DNA of 64,000 nt from Cichorium intybus (GCA_023525715.1 CM042010.1:65724966-65788965); one strand, 5' to 3'; shown: positions 1 to 10,161, counted from the stretch's first letter. The notes: a model not told the origin generated them from the sequence alone. A program made the numbers and translations.

Positions 1-295
1 AATTCTCTTTCGACCGTCCACACCCCACACTTAAAACCGTACAACATCCCCGTTGTACAATAATTATTTCAAAACAAGGGAGAAAGAGTTACCCCTTTTG
101 GACGATAGACTGCTTGGTGCTCAATATCACAGGTATAATTGCGAACAAACGGATCCTTGATTTCGTATTCCGGAGTTGTAGCGCTACAGTGAACACGCCG
201 GTGGTCGAGACAAGTGGAGGGGGCACGGTGACCCCACACTTTTCTGAGACAACTCCTTCTCAATTTGGTGTATCATGCATAACTCAACAAGCAAA
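1..295 (-). other. Element A 3' interior, non-coding
   Basis: No credible ORF. The stretch resembles the segments at about 40490-40760, 45800-46060, 52065-52310 and 58325-58570, which all lie between an env-like ORF and the 3' LTR of minus-strand Athila-type elements. It is therefore the 3' untranslated interior of element A. Confidence 0.75.
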
Positions 296-1504
296 TTAAA
301 AGCAAATAACAAATAAAATATGAACAAAATATACAGATAGAGGTGTCATAAGTTTTGTACATATATCCCAAAAATATAAAAAGAAAGAAAGAAAAAGTCC
401 ATCAATCACTACCAAGTGGCCTGGAGGGTCCAGCCTCATGATCGTGGGCCCTGGGAATAGTCGAGGGGGCCGGCCCTGCTGAGTGGCCAAATCCAGGAGT
501 ACCTCCCCGATCCATGCTAACGGATCCTCGATCCTGGCAACCCTGGCTGCCAGGTCCTCCTGCTGTGGCTGCGGTGCCTGAGGTGGCTTTGTCGGTGCCC
601 GGATGAACTGCCCCAGACGCTGCTGCTCGATGAGCCGCATCCTCTCCAAAGTGCGTGCTGTCGTGCGAGATGGAGGTAGAGCGGTCAAGGAGGCAGCCAC
701 GGGGGCAGTAAGAATCCCATAGGAACGAGCCAAGCGGGTAATGAAGTATCCCCGGGCCAATGGACTGCTGGTGGAAGCTCCCGTCGAGTGAGTGGAGAGG
801 GCAACCGCGAGGGCGAAGGGGAGATGGAGGAATCTGGATGGGTCGAGGAGGACCCACAGGTATGTCATGTCGTCGCCCGACACCTTCTCGCCCCCCTCCC
901 GATGCATGATAGAGGTAGAGATGATGCGGTGCATAAGGCGGTGGAGTGGGTCTCGAAGGTGACTCTCCCTGGAAGTCCCTGCCTCGTATATAATGTTGGA
1001 CAGTGGTGCCCAAACCTCCATGTTGCCAGGCCTCTCAGGCTGGCCCTGAATATAGGCCCCAAAAAACTGAGTGAAGTGGCGGTGCTGAAGATCCGCCGGA
1101 GTGTATAGGCCCACTCGCCTCCCAAACTCCCTGAGGTTGCACTCCCTCTGTGCACCTCCAAGTCGGAACCGGATGATCCTGGATCGTGGGTCTGACGCCC
1201 AAGGAGCAAAATGGATCGTGGAGAGAAACTCCAACAGTAGCTCGGTGTAGACCACGTCCTCGTCCGTGGCCATGATCCTGTCCCATCCACGACAAGTAAA
1301 TGAAGCCTCCTTGTGAGTCCAGGTGCGATGTAAGAATGGCTCGATCGCACCCCATAGTCCCGCATCCCTCAGTATGTCTCTGTCAATGATCGTCGCCTCG
1401 AGAACCCAGCGACCAGTCAATGAGTCCCTCCGTGAGATGTACTCTGCCGAACTGGCAAGTCCCTCGGGGAACTGGAGGAAAGCGTGCTCTAATCTGAACA
1501 TCAT
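296..1504 (-). CDS. Athila-type env-like third ORF of element A
   Basis: About 402 codons, uninterrupted, from ATG at 1504 (a second ATG follows directly). The protein matches the Athila ORF-1/env-like family. Recognisable blocks are RTWTH, GWDRIMATDEDVVYTELLLE, RFRLGGAQRECNLREFGRRV followed by GLYTP, and FITRLARSYGILTAP. The same blocks occur in the broken plus-strand copy at 37690-38855. A Pro/Gln-rich linker follows the conserved part, and the last about 35 residues are strongly hydrophobic, as expected of a membrane anchor, though they could also be translated 3' non-coding sequence. Function in plants is unproven. The position between the post-pol block and the 3' end is where retroviral env sits. 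This is the best-preserved env-like ORF in the window. Confidence 0.75.
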   Translation of the reverse strand: MMFRLEHAFLQFPEGLASSAEYISRRDSLTGRWVLEATIIDRDILRDAGLWGAIEPFLHRTWTHKEASFTCRGWDRIMATDEDVVYTELLLEFLSTIHFAPWASDPRSRIIRFRLGGAQRECNLREFGRRVGLYTPADLQHRHFTQFFGAYIQGQPERPGNMEVWAPLSNIIYEAGTSRESHLRDPLHRLMHRIISTSIMHREGGEKVSGDDMTYLWVLLDPSRFLHLPFALAVALSTHSTGASTSSPLARGYFITRLARSYGILTAPVAASLTALPPSRTTARTLERMRLIEQQRLGQFIRAPTKPPQAPQPQQEDLAARVARIEDPLAWIGEVLLDLATQQGRPPRLFPGPTIMRLDPPGHLVVIDGLFLSFFLYFWDICTKLMTPLSVYFVHILFVICF

Positions 1505-1530
1505 CTGCAAAAAGATACATAGCCACAAAA
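1505..1530 (-). promoter_or_regulatory. Putative splice acceptor before env-like ATG
   Basis: On the minus strand a T-rich run ends in TTTTTGCAG directly followed by ATGATG, so the AG abuts the start codon at 1504. This suits a spliced subgenomic RNA for the env-like ORF. The same arrangement is present at 37688-37689 and, less pyrimidine-rich, at 42319-42320. No RNA evidence is available. Confidence 0.4.
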
Positions 1531-1990
1531 CAGAATTTTTTTTTTTTGCAAAATTAGTCCCTTCTTCCCCACCGCACCGCGGCGCGGCGCGGCACGGCGT
1601 GCGTCTGTTTCAAAACCCCGATCCAAACTCGTCATTTAACCTGCTAAAATTCGATCCAATCATACCATAAGGTAGCCTAAGTGCCGACTAACTCATCTAG
1701 GGTCTCCATTTGGCAAAACAAACACCCTATGAGTTAGCATTAGCAATTCTAAGTTTTGAACTATTTTGGGCAAATCACTAAAATTAACTACCTAATCACT
1801 AGTTTTAACGAGTAATAAGTAGTTAGAATAGCGTACCTTGGTAGTAAGTAGTCAGGGTCGATCCGCAGGAGTTATTTTCAAAACTTCTCACACGACCCCA
1901 CACTTATTTTAGACCACTCATACCTGCAAAAAGAATGATGTATTTTCCTAATTACATTTTAAGAAATATAGATCCTAACTTATGACACGA
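1531..1990 (-). other. Element A spacer between post-pol block and env-like ORF
   Basis: No ORF is supported. The stretch holds a 12-13-base T run near 1540 and a very GC-rich patch near 1575-1602 made of CGCGGCGCG-type repeats, while the rest is AT-rich. It would be the intron or leader region of a spliced env-like transcript. Confidence 0.5.
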
Positions 1991-2037
1991 TGGGTTGCCT
2001 CCCAATAAGCGCTAAGTTTAACGTCTTCAGCCAGACG
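1991..2037 (-). other. Conserved Athila post-pol block
   Basis: The minus strand carries GGCTGAAGACGTTAAAC, then AGCGCTT and GGGAGGCAACCC. This block is typical of the region immediately after pol in plant Athila/Tat elements. Here it follows the acidic ORF rather than an integrase, which shows that pol was lost or replaced. Copies in this window: 28671-28720 (plus), 43037-43082, 49293-49337 and 55551-55596 (minus). Confidence 0.75.
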
Positions 2038-2096
2038 TGTTGTTCCTATTATTCTACAGCTACGGTGGATAGTACGCCTTCTTCCTTCGCTGATTT

Positions 2097-3320
2097 TCAG
2101 TCACCACCGTTCCTTTCGCTGACCCATTGCCCTTCAAACTTTCCTGGGTCGAATGGCTTGTTGGTTCTCCTGTTGCTGCACAGTTGCTGCTTTCTGATTA
2201 ACTCCCGTGAATGCTTGGAAGTAGCTTTGAACCTCCAAGCTCGGTCCTTCCTTCTGCATCTCTTCAAGGTCAAAGGCTTGACATGAAGCGCGCCTAGTGC
2301 TGCTTCCAGTAGTTGTTTTGTAGATTTCATTTTGCCAGTGTGCCACGTGCCATCTTCAGTTTGCAATTTTGGCTTGCAATGCCAGTAGAGATTTTCCAAT
2401 CAACTAGGATTGAAAGGCAACATATCAGGATGCTTCCATATGTCCTCATCGATGGTATTGATCACATCTAATTTTCCATTCATGAATGGATCATGAGTGC
2501 TGATAAAATCATTTTTTTTATTTTCAAATATTAATTCGTCAGCATCAAGTTCTTGAGCATCGTCCAACAAGTGGATCGGAACCAAGAGTAAGCGACTGGT
2601 TTGATCTGATGGTGGTACAAAGTCGCCCATCACCAGATCCTTGCTTTCAAATTTCTCAAAATTTTCAAAAATTATAGGGTCAGGGGTAATATTGTCATCT
2701 ACACCCCCTTCCCCAAAAACATTTGCAATTTCAATAATTTCGGGAATTGTTGGGCCGAGATCTGTACTGTCACTTACAGCCTCCTCCACAACATCCTCCT
2801 CAACCAGATTGTCTGGTGATGGTACAGATTCACACATCACCAGATCAACATTTTCAAAAACATCTAAAACATCAAAAGCTGTTGAGTTAGAGGTAGCATT
2901 GTCACCTACAACCTCTTCCTCAAAAATATTTTCGACCATCTCAATGGTCTCTTGACTTTCCCACGGTGTATGCCCTTCCATCACATATTCAGGTGATGCA
3001 AGTTCACACACATTATTATTGGTATAAAAATCACTCGCCTCCGGTTCTGGCGAAGGTGGCGAACATTTCCAATTTTCCTCTAACCTATCTAAAGAAGCTT
3101 GCACTTTTTCAAGAGCTTCAGCCTGGTCCTTCTACTCGTGGTAGTTGTTATACATGAGTACCCAAAGTTGGGCCCAAGTTGCAGAATTCTCAGGCTGAGA
3201 TGACTCCTCGGTCCGCCATCCATTGTCATCGAATGATCCATTATAACAATCATCCTCGTAATAGGTGTCGGCCGGATTTTCATAATACTCATACTGATCC
3301 AGGTACATGTAATCGCCCAT
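2097..3320 (-). pseudogene. Acidic ORF of element A, two in-frame stops
   Basis: One reading frame runs from ATG at 3320 (80-odd bases after the primer binding site) to 2097, about 408 codons, broken only by TAG at 3134-3132 and TGA at 2402-2400. The protein begins MGDYMYLDQYEYYENP and is Asp/Glu/Tyr-rich. The middle holds two diverged copies of a roughly 60-residue acidic module, one containing DLVMCESVPSPDN and the other DLVMGDFVPPSDQ. The last 100 residues are basic (KRCRRKDRAWRFK). I recognise no gag, protease or zinc knuckle. It sits where gag should be and may replace gag in a non-autonomous family. Function unknown. Confidence 0.6.
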
Positions 3321-3416
3321 TATGAAGACGTACACATACCAGAATTCAAAGAACTAAAATCAAACATAAAAAATCAGAAGCTAAGTCCTTCAAATCACCT
3401 AATCTAAGCGCACAGC

Positions 3417-3434
3417 TCCCCGGCAACGGCGCCA
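3417..3434 (-). other. Primer binding site, tRNA-Asp type (element A)
   Basis: The minus strand reads TGGCGCCGTTGCCGGGGA, the standard Athila primer binding site complementary to a tRNA-Asp 3' end. It lies 5 bases inside the LTR end at 3440. Confidence 0.9.
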
Positions 3435-3439
3435 AAATT

Positions 3440-4552
3440 TGACACGCCTAGGTCGTCGTACGGTCAAAAATAAAGAAAAACCTAACACACACTAGTACAG
3501 TGGTAGTCAGGGTCGATCCGCAGGAGCTTCGTGGTTAGACTAAGTGACAGATTACCAACTAGTAGTGTCACGCTACAGTCGGAGGATCTAGTGTCTATCT
3601 TTTTAATTACTAACACCCTAAAGCAATGATCAAACAAACTCAAGCCATGCTAAGCTAAGCTCAAATGAACCTAGTCACTTTCTGAAATCAGAAGTGCATC
3701 TCTGAATCAGAAGCAATCAAAGGCATCCAAACTAAGCAAAACCAAGCAAAGCATAAACTAGCCACTAACTAAAGTTTTACTGAACAGTTACTAGCCAATG
3801 TTTAATGCCTAAAAATTAACCTAATTAGCTACTGATTTCAGCAAGGGAAAACAGTCCCAACAAGGTCAAAACAAGATCCAAACACAAATCAATAATCAAA
3901 AACACAAACAAACATTCAAAGCACCGAAATACCAATATTAATTGTAACCAAATGCTTGCATTAACCAAATTCAGATTCCAAACATCCAAAACAGTAACCA
4001 AATACTAATAAAACATAAACCTAAGCTTGGTATCAATGGTTGTCACTCCCAAAGATACAAACTAAAGCTTACAAATATCTAACTAAATGAAATAAAAATC
4101 CAAAACATGAAAATACCACTTGAGAAGTTGCTGGAACGAATTCTTGGAGTCAAAGAGCTTCAAGGTCGATTTTACACCCGGTCTTTGCTCGGGTTTTCGG
4201 CAGAAATTGCATCTATTTATACTTGCAAATTTCCCGCGGCCGCGCCGCGTAGATGAAGAATCCGCGGCGCGCGTACTAATCTTTTCCCGTTTCTTCGGCA
4301 TTTGAATGTGTTCCACCGCCTTAAGCCCGCGTCGCGCGTATCATAGATCCGCGGTGCGCGTACGAGTTTCCTTGATTTTTCATTCTTTTCCAAACTTCTT
4401 CCTTTTTGCACGCTTTTAGTCCCTGTTTCCATTCTTTTTCTCCAAACAAGTCCTGGCACGAAAAGTGAGAATACCCAGACATATCTGATATAATTTTATC
4501 AAGAACAGGGCTCAACAACACCCAAAATACTTGATATGACTAGGCGTTGTCA
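3440..4552 (-). repeat. 5' LTR of element A (1113 bp)
   Basis: The boundaries are the extended inverted termini TGACACGCCTAG at 3440 and CTAGGCGTTGTCA ending at 4552; in element orientation TGACAACGCC...GGCGTGTCA. The TATA box is at 4221-4215 (minus). Just upstream of it are CGCG-rich motifs, about five copies of CGCG/GCGGCGCG between 4225 and 4365. The LTR is diverged from, but alignable with, the LTRs at 5376-6051 and 38856-39839. Confidence 0.88.
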
Positions 4553-4779
4553 AGTCCTCGATTTGAAATCTCATCTACTTTTTCCCTTCCCCTGCGCTGG
4601 TTTTAGCTCTGGCAAACAGTCGTACCGTCGAGCGAGTTGGGGGATCTCGCCATCAGCTCGACTAAGAGTTCCAAATCAAAAAAGTCAACTGAACTTTACT
4701 TAAGACGAAGGAATCGAGTGCCAAAAAAACCGGTTTCGCTTATTTTTCTTTTAGCTTCTGTTTTACTTCAATTGCTGCC

Positions 4780-5375
4780 TTGTACATCACCTTATAAATG
4801 ATTAACGTCCGCAAAAAGCAATTGCATTTCTGTGAGTCGGTTGGATTCACGATCTGTTTCCCTCAAGTATTGCATATGTTCCTCCAAAGTAGTAGGTGAA
4901 CCCGAGAACTCTGTCCTAATTTGTTGAACATTATCGGAACAGACCTATAACCGACGAGTGTGACGAGGTTGCTTTCGTTTTGCTTAATCTCGCCCCATCG
5001 GACGAGTTAGTCTTCCACCTCAATTAAGTGTCGTCGTCGTTTAGATTCATTCCAACATGTGCATCCGATGTATCGTGATTCGACCCCGAATCACCCGTTT
5101 TGCTTCATTTGGATTTACCCACTTCTTTACCACCAACCCATTTTTGATTATCCCTTACAAATTTCCAAACATGAAAATATTTGAATAGTTTCGCCCAATT
5201 ATCTTGAAACATAAAGCTTGCTCTTTCCAATATCGTCGCCTCGCTAGCCCCGCTAGTCCATTGGTTCGTCAAATTTGTGACGAGCCCGTTAAATTGCATT
5301 ACTTCCTTGTTCATGTTTGCCCATTTGGTGTTGTATTGGTTGCTAGTCCGGTAATCATCGTCTTTTTTATTCCAA
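4780..5375 (-). pseudogene. NAM-associated-domain (SANT-like) gene fragment, decayed
   Basis: The minus strand between the two Athila LTRs encodes an interrupted protein. It reads from about 5370: RTSNQYNTKW, NKEVMQFNGL, an open stretch of 69 codons (5314-5105) with KLFKYFHVWKFVRDNQKW, then after a stop a Ser/Asp-rich linker and, in a shifted frame, RPMGRD.AKRKQP followed by a polar helix. The order (RT..Q...KW, ..EV..FNGL, F.Y...W....D..KW, RP.GR..AK) is that of the plant NAM-associated C-terminal domain family, often annotated as glutathione S-transferase T3-like. At least two stops and one frameshift break it. The N-terminus is missing where LTR B begins. 4553-4779 holds nothing I recognise. 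Confidence 0.55.
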
Positions 5376-6051
5376 AGACGCGCCGCGGTTTAATGCTATG
5401 CGCAACGCGATTAGCTGGATTTTGCAACTATAAATAGAGATGCCTAGGTCGAATTTCAGGAGCGAAGAACGACCCAAAAGGTGCAACCTAGGCTTCTTTG
5501 ACTCAGGGTTTCAGATTTCAGTAGCTTTAATTGGTATTTTTATGTTTTCTTATTTATTTTAGTATTTCTTAGTTTAGTTCTAGCTTGATTCCTTCGATTC
5601 TGGATTGTAGAATCTGTTGGAACAAGTTTATTTTGGAATATTTTCGAAGTCAGTAACTCTTGGCTTCTGGATTTGGTTTAGGTTCAATTTAATCATTCGG
5701 TTTGAATTATATTGCAGTATTGCTTATGTTTGAATGTTATTTTGGATGGTTTGAATTGTTTATTGCTTCTGATTTTCCTGGAATAACCTTCTGGAATCAG
5801 TAAGTAAGTTTGGTTTAAAGTTTGAAGTAGTTTAGTTTAGTTTATGTTTGTTTTAGTTTTCGGTATTCCGATTTATTGGTTTTTGGGAAGTGAAAGAAAC
5901 ACCGCCGACTATAGCGTGACACTATAGTTGGTCATCTAACACTATATCTTGACCACTAAACTCCCACGGATCGACCCTTGCTGCTACTATACTAGTTTGC
6001 GGGTGAGGTTTTATTTTCTATTTTTGACCGCATAACGACCTAGGCGTGTCA
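5376..6051 (+). repeat. 5' LTR of element B, 5'-truncated
   Basis: Ends in the canonical CCTAGGCGTGTCA at 6051, followed by AATTT and the primer binding site. TATA box TATAAAT at 5429-5435, with CGCGCCGCGG upstream at about 5380. Homology to other LTRs of the family starts near 5376, so most of U3, including TGACAACGCC, is missing; the gene fragment at 4780-5375 abuts it instead. The exact left edge is uncertain by tens of bases. Confidence 0.8.
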
Positions 6052-6056
6052 AATTT

Positions 6057-6074
6057 TGGCGCCGTTGCCGGGGA
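6057..6074 (+). other. Primer binding site, tRNA-Asp type (element B)
   Basis: TGGCGCCGTTGCCGGGGA, 5 bases after the LTR end. It is identical to the site in element A. The following 215 bases (6075-6289) are an untranslated leader with no supported ORF. Confidence 0.92.
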
Positions 6075-6289
6075 GTTGTGCGCTTTATGATAGATTGTCA
6101 GTGGTTTGTTTTCGATTTTTATTTTAGTTTTGGTTGTTTAGTTGATTTAGTAATTTGGTTTTTAGTTTTGACGGTCGTTTGCACTAGTGCATGCGTACCC
6201 ATCGAGGTGAGCAATAATCACCTTTGTTATTTGATTCTGAGATTGAACGAACCGCGCCCAGAAATCGTGTGCATAGGCGCTTAATAAAC

Positions 6290-8139
6290 ATGAGTCCCGA
6301 TAGTGTAGTAGTAGAGGATATTACCAATGAGCCCACGGGCGAGGTATCAGGGGAAGAATCATTTATACCCCCAGTTTCATCTGAGTTTCATGTAGGTTCA
6401 ACCAGTGCTAGTGGTGGTGCAGTTTCAGCCCCTACACCCATACCATCATGCACTCAGCCTATGGTTTAAACTTTAAGTCAACCGATTGTCAACCCTTTCG
6501 GAAATAACGTATCCGCTGCAATAACTTGGGGAGCGCCGACCCAAGATGGCACCCCACGTTTGCGACAGTCAGTACCAGTTTCTCAACCACAACCTTTACA
6601 ACAACAACCTCCCATCTATAAACCCCAACCACCTTTTCAACCTATACCACCACAACCTCAACCTTAAGTACAACCGCAACAACCACCGCAATAGTACCAG
6701 TATCAGGACGGAGATCCTGTCTATGATGATGAAGTTAAAGGATGGATGCCAAACCATCCTGTGCAGCAGAATCAACAGTGGAACCAAGGTCGGGGACCTC
6801 CGAGACGATATCAACAGCAATATCAACAACAAGGGCAACGACATTATAACAACGAGTTGTATGACGGTAATTTCGTTCCACCCTTGTACTTCGCTCAACC
6901 GATCGGGCAGTCGGTTGCATCACACTTCCAATCTCGGGAGTATGATGATGCATCGCTCATTTATTTTCCTAAAAATGTTGAGTATCAAGTAGAGATTAGA
7001 CCATAACTGTTAGGTGTCTTACAGAGGATATAAGCAAGATGACCCTTACAATCATCTTTATGAGTATTTGGCTATAGCTAACGCTAACATTCCTAGGAAC
7101 ACTAATAGGAATATTTTTAGATTAAGGCTATTTCCTTTTACTTTAAAAGATAAAGCAAAGTATTGGTTCACATCCTTGCAACCTAATAACATTACAACCT
7201 GGGAACAACTTAAGGCGAAATTTCTCCAAGAGTTTTACCCAGCCAGCAAGACGACGAAAATTAGGAGAGCTATCCAATATTTTCAGCAGAAGCCGGGAGA
7301 GGCGTTCCACGATGCATTCGAGCGATTAAAGGAACTGATGCGATCCTGTCCGCACCATGAAATTCCACGGTGACAACTTGTGAAATTATTCTTCGATGGG
7401 GTGGACATGACAAATCAAGCTATGATCAACGCTTCATCTAGTGGGACAATAATGATGCAAGAACCAGACGATGCCTGGAGGTTTTTGGAGAAACTAAGTA
7501 ATGGTTCTAAAGCTAACTTTTCTACAAGGAAGCCAGTTAGCACCGCAGAAGCAGTTGGGACCGACAATGATTGGAGAAAGGGGGTGAAGAAGGATATAGG
7601 AGAATTGAATAGAAAGTTTGATAGGCTGATGGTAACCCTTCAAAATGGACCGCAAAATCTTCAACTACAAGGCAACCAGCAAGGGCAAAAGCCTCAGGAG
7701 GTCAACCAGGTCTGTGGTCAAGGTCAATATAACAACAATAATGGACAACCATATAGACTCTACAACCAAGGGAATCAGAACTACGACCGTCAAAACAACT
7801 ATCAAGGACCACCTTCCAATCAGTAGAGACAGTTCCAGGATGCAAACAACAATGGTCCAAGTACTAGCAATAACAACAGGGAGCAGCTAGCAATACTCCG
7901 GAAACTCTGCAAGAAATGATGGCAAGGATGTACGAACTCGCGAACGCCAATCAACAACAGACACAGGTGAATCCGAACAATGCTTAAAGAGCTGGTAAGG
8001 AACACGTCAATGCGGTAGAGACAGAATGGAGGAACGTTACAATGGAAGACTTGGTAGGAACAGAGAGTGAGAATAAGGACAAGGAAGTCCAAAAGGAGGA
8101 ACAATCAGCTATAGCAAGTATAAAGAAGAAAAAGAAGGC
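6290..8139 (+). pseudogene. Athila gag of element B, multiple stops
   Basis: Translation from ATG at 6290 gives an acidic N-terminus and a Gln/Pro-rich segment (PQPLQQQPP, YQQQYQQQGQ). The retrotransposon gag domain follows (about 7080-7440) with FRLRLFPFTLKDKAKYWFTS, TTWEQLKAKFLQEFYPASKT and LVKLFFDGVDMTNQAMINAS, then a polar Asn/Gln-rich tail. Breaks: TAA at 6467-6469, TAA and TAG near 6664-6695, TAA at 7004-7006 followed by a frameshift, TGA at 7371-7373, TAG at 7824-7826 and later stops. No CCHC knuckle is seen. The frame is interrupted by the solo LTR at 8145 and continues at 9598. The closest relative in the window is the gag at 59255-60613. Confidence 0.85.
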
Positions 8140-8144
8140 CACGA

Positions 8145-9597
8145 TGTAAGACCCGTTCCGCCGAGTCGCGGCCCGAAGGAGCCCGCGGCGCGGCTTTTGG
8201 AAGAATCTAGAATCGCGTAGGATTTGTACGCGCGGCGCGGTTCTAACGAACCCGCGACGCGGTGCGCCTCTAAAGTGAAAAACCCTAATTCGGATTTAAA
8301 CGTCTATATAAAGGGACCCAGCCCTAGGGTTCGTGTTTTTGGGAGTTTTCTGGAGCAGAGGCGTCCGGTTTCAGCAGAGACTCTTTGGTTCCAAGGCTTT
8401 GGAGGTTTGAATGAAGGAGATCCAGTGCGGGAGAAGGTTTAGGACGGATCGTGGGCATCACTCCGTCCTTCAGAAGTAAGGTAAGAAGATTTACTCTTCT
8501 GACTTTCCTTTTTATCCCGTCATATGGTGTTACCAGTTGGTTTGTAGCTTTAGACGATTTGTAGCACTTAGGGTTTGAACCAAGGACATGCATGGACTTG
8601 CATGTCCATAAGGAAGTGACCTTAGGGTAGTTTATGATCCCAGGAAGGGTGTAGAAAGGAACCCTAGCCGATTGATGTACTATTAATCGCTGAAAAACAT
8701 TTTGAAATGTTACGAGCCGCGACGCGGATTGGCTATGTCAGCGGCGCAGACTCGACTGAAACCCCGTAATTGTGCAATGGTAGCTGCGGCGCGTAGGGCG
8801 AGGAGCCACGCCGCGGCGAGCGACTGTTTGACCAGAAATTTAGTTTTGACCACGGTTTGATGGCAACTAGTGAGTCTAACCTTTAGGCAGGTTTGTAAGA
8901 GCCTGGTCAGTAATTGATATGTTGTATGTGTGTGGGATTTAGGTGTGTGGACGAGCTAAGTGGGGATATTAGAGAATATCTGTGCGGTTTCGAATCAGGT
9001 GAGTATCCTCACCTTACTATATGATGTTGCATGTTAGGCATCTTGTGTGTTATTTACAGTTATATGATTTGCTCTATATCTGTGGTTATTTGTTGTTGGG
9101 CTCAGTACTGATGCGTGTCCCCTCGTAGCTGTTGTATGGCGAGTTGGACTATTGCCTTGTCCCATAGCTGTTGTGTGATGGGCTGGGCCATAACCGGGAA
9201 CCCATAGCTGTTGTATGATGGGTAGAACCTTCCCGTGTCTATAGTTGTTGTATGATGGACGCCCGTAGCTGTTGTATGGCGAGTAGGGTCGGGTCGTTCT
9301 CGAGGACGGGTTGTTTAATGTGTGGGCATGTATGGTAATTTGTGGACTCACTAAGCTTTAAGCTTACCCGTTGATTTTATAACATTTCAGGTATTTCAAA
9401 TGACAAAGGGAAGGGCAAGGCGTGACGGCGGCGCATCGCATATAAGAGATTTATTTTAATGAATTATGTAATGATTTTCAATTGTTTCCGATGTTGGTTT
9501 AATAAATATGTCGAACAGATTTACTTTTTGGAATAAATATTTTATTGGAACCTTGGTAATAAATAAATTTTAAAAATTTTGAAATTGGGGCATTACA
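8145..9597 (+). mobile_element. Solo LTR of the element E family, TSD CACGA
   Basis: Starts TGTAAGACCCG and ends GGGGCATTACA, flanked by perfect 5-base duplications CACGA (8140-8144 and 9598-9602). It is the reverse-complement counterpart of the element E LTRs: same TATA region (TATATAAA at 8305-8312), same CGCG-rich patches and same internal short repeats. No internal region is present, so it is the product of recombination between the two LTRs of a full element. It interrupts the gag-protease frame of element B. Confidence 0.93.
9112..9285 (+). repeat. Short tandem repeats inside solo LTR
   Basis: Five diverged copies of a roughly 20-base core, (C/T)(G/A)TAG(C/T)TGTTGTATG(A/G), with spacers of 15-25 bases. 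The same array in reverse complement occurs in both element E LTRs (29581-29745 and 36389-36550). It lies downstream of the TATA box. Confidence 0.8.
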
Positions 9598-10161
9598 CAC
9601 GAAGAAGCAAAAGAATAAGAAGTACCTAGTGTGCCGAGCGGGCCATCGATTAATCAACCACTGTGGGATGACTTAAGGAATGCACCGGAGGATACGAGCA
9701 TTCTTAGAGAAATGTGCAAAAGAAACGAACAAATCAAGATGCCAACACCAAAAACGGTGCGACTGACTGTCAAGGCTAGTGAGGCTTTGTTAGGAACATT
9801 GCCCAAAAAGGAAAAAGATCCTGGTTCACCATTAATGACCGTCAATGTTGGCGACGTGATCATTAGGAATACGCTATTATATTTGGGGGCAAGTGTAAAT
9901 GTGTTGCCCGGGTATCTTGATGAGAAATACAAGAATGAAGAATTGGAACCGGAAAAGATAGTGCTGCAACTGGTAGACCAATCAACAAAGGTCTCACAGG
10001 GCAAGTTGACCAACGTGATCGTCAAAGTTGGTGACTTTTTCTATCCCATTGATTTTCTGGTCATGGAATATGAGAGTCACGAGGACGCGCCAGCACTGAT
10101 TTTAGAACGTCTATTTTTGGCAACAACTGGTGCTGTGATGGATTGTAAAACGGGTGATATG
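9598..10161 (+). pseudogene. Athila aspartic protease of element B, first part
   Basis: Continues the gag frame after the solo LTR: INQPLWDDLRNAPEDTSILR, then a retroviral-type aspartic protease with TVNVGDVIIRN and the active-site region LYLGASVNVLP. The catalytic Asp is replaced by Tyr (the family has LDLGAS, as seen at 61330-61365 and about 62640-62670), so this copy cannot be active. The ALILER..LATTGAVMDCKT stretch follows, where the family has ALILGRPFLAT. The frame is cut at 10161 by element C inside ...TGDM and resumes at 28185. Confidence 0.88.

Larger units (their letters stand above)
1..4552 (-). mobile_element. Element A: non-autonomous Athila-type LTR element
   Basis: Reading the minus strand from 4552 leftward there is a 5' LTR (4552-3440), a tRNA-Asp-type primer binding site (3434-3417), an acidic ORF with stops, the post-pol conserved block, an env-like ORF, and the start of the 3' untranslated interior, which runs off the window edge. 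No gag, protease, RT or integrase is present between the primer binding site and the post-pol block, so the element needs enzymes from a relative. The 3' LTR and left target site duplication lie outside. The 5 bases after the LTR are AGTCC (4553-4557), the expected partner TSD. Confidence 0.8.

Noticed and set aside
788..1108. Plus-strand ORF opposite the env-like gene
   Set aside because: Antisense shadow of the open env-like frame; no recognisable domain.
9034..9351. 105-codon ORF over the LTR short repeats (also 29512 and 36318)
   Set aside because: Created by the tandem repeat in E-type LTRs; translation reflects the DNA repeat, not a protein family.
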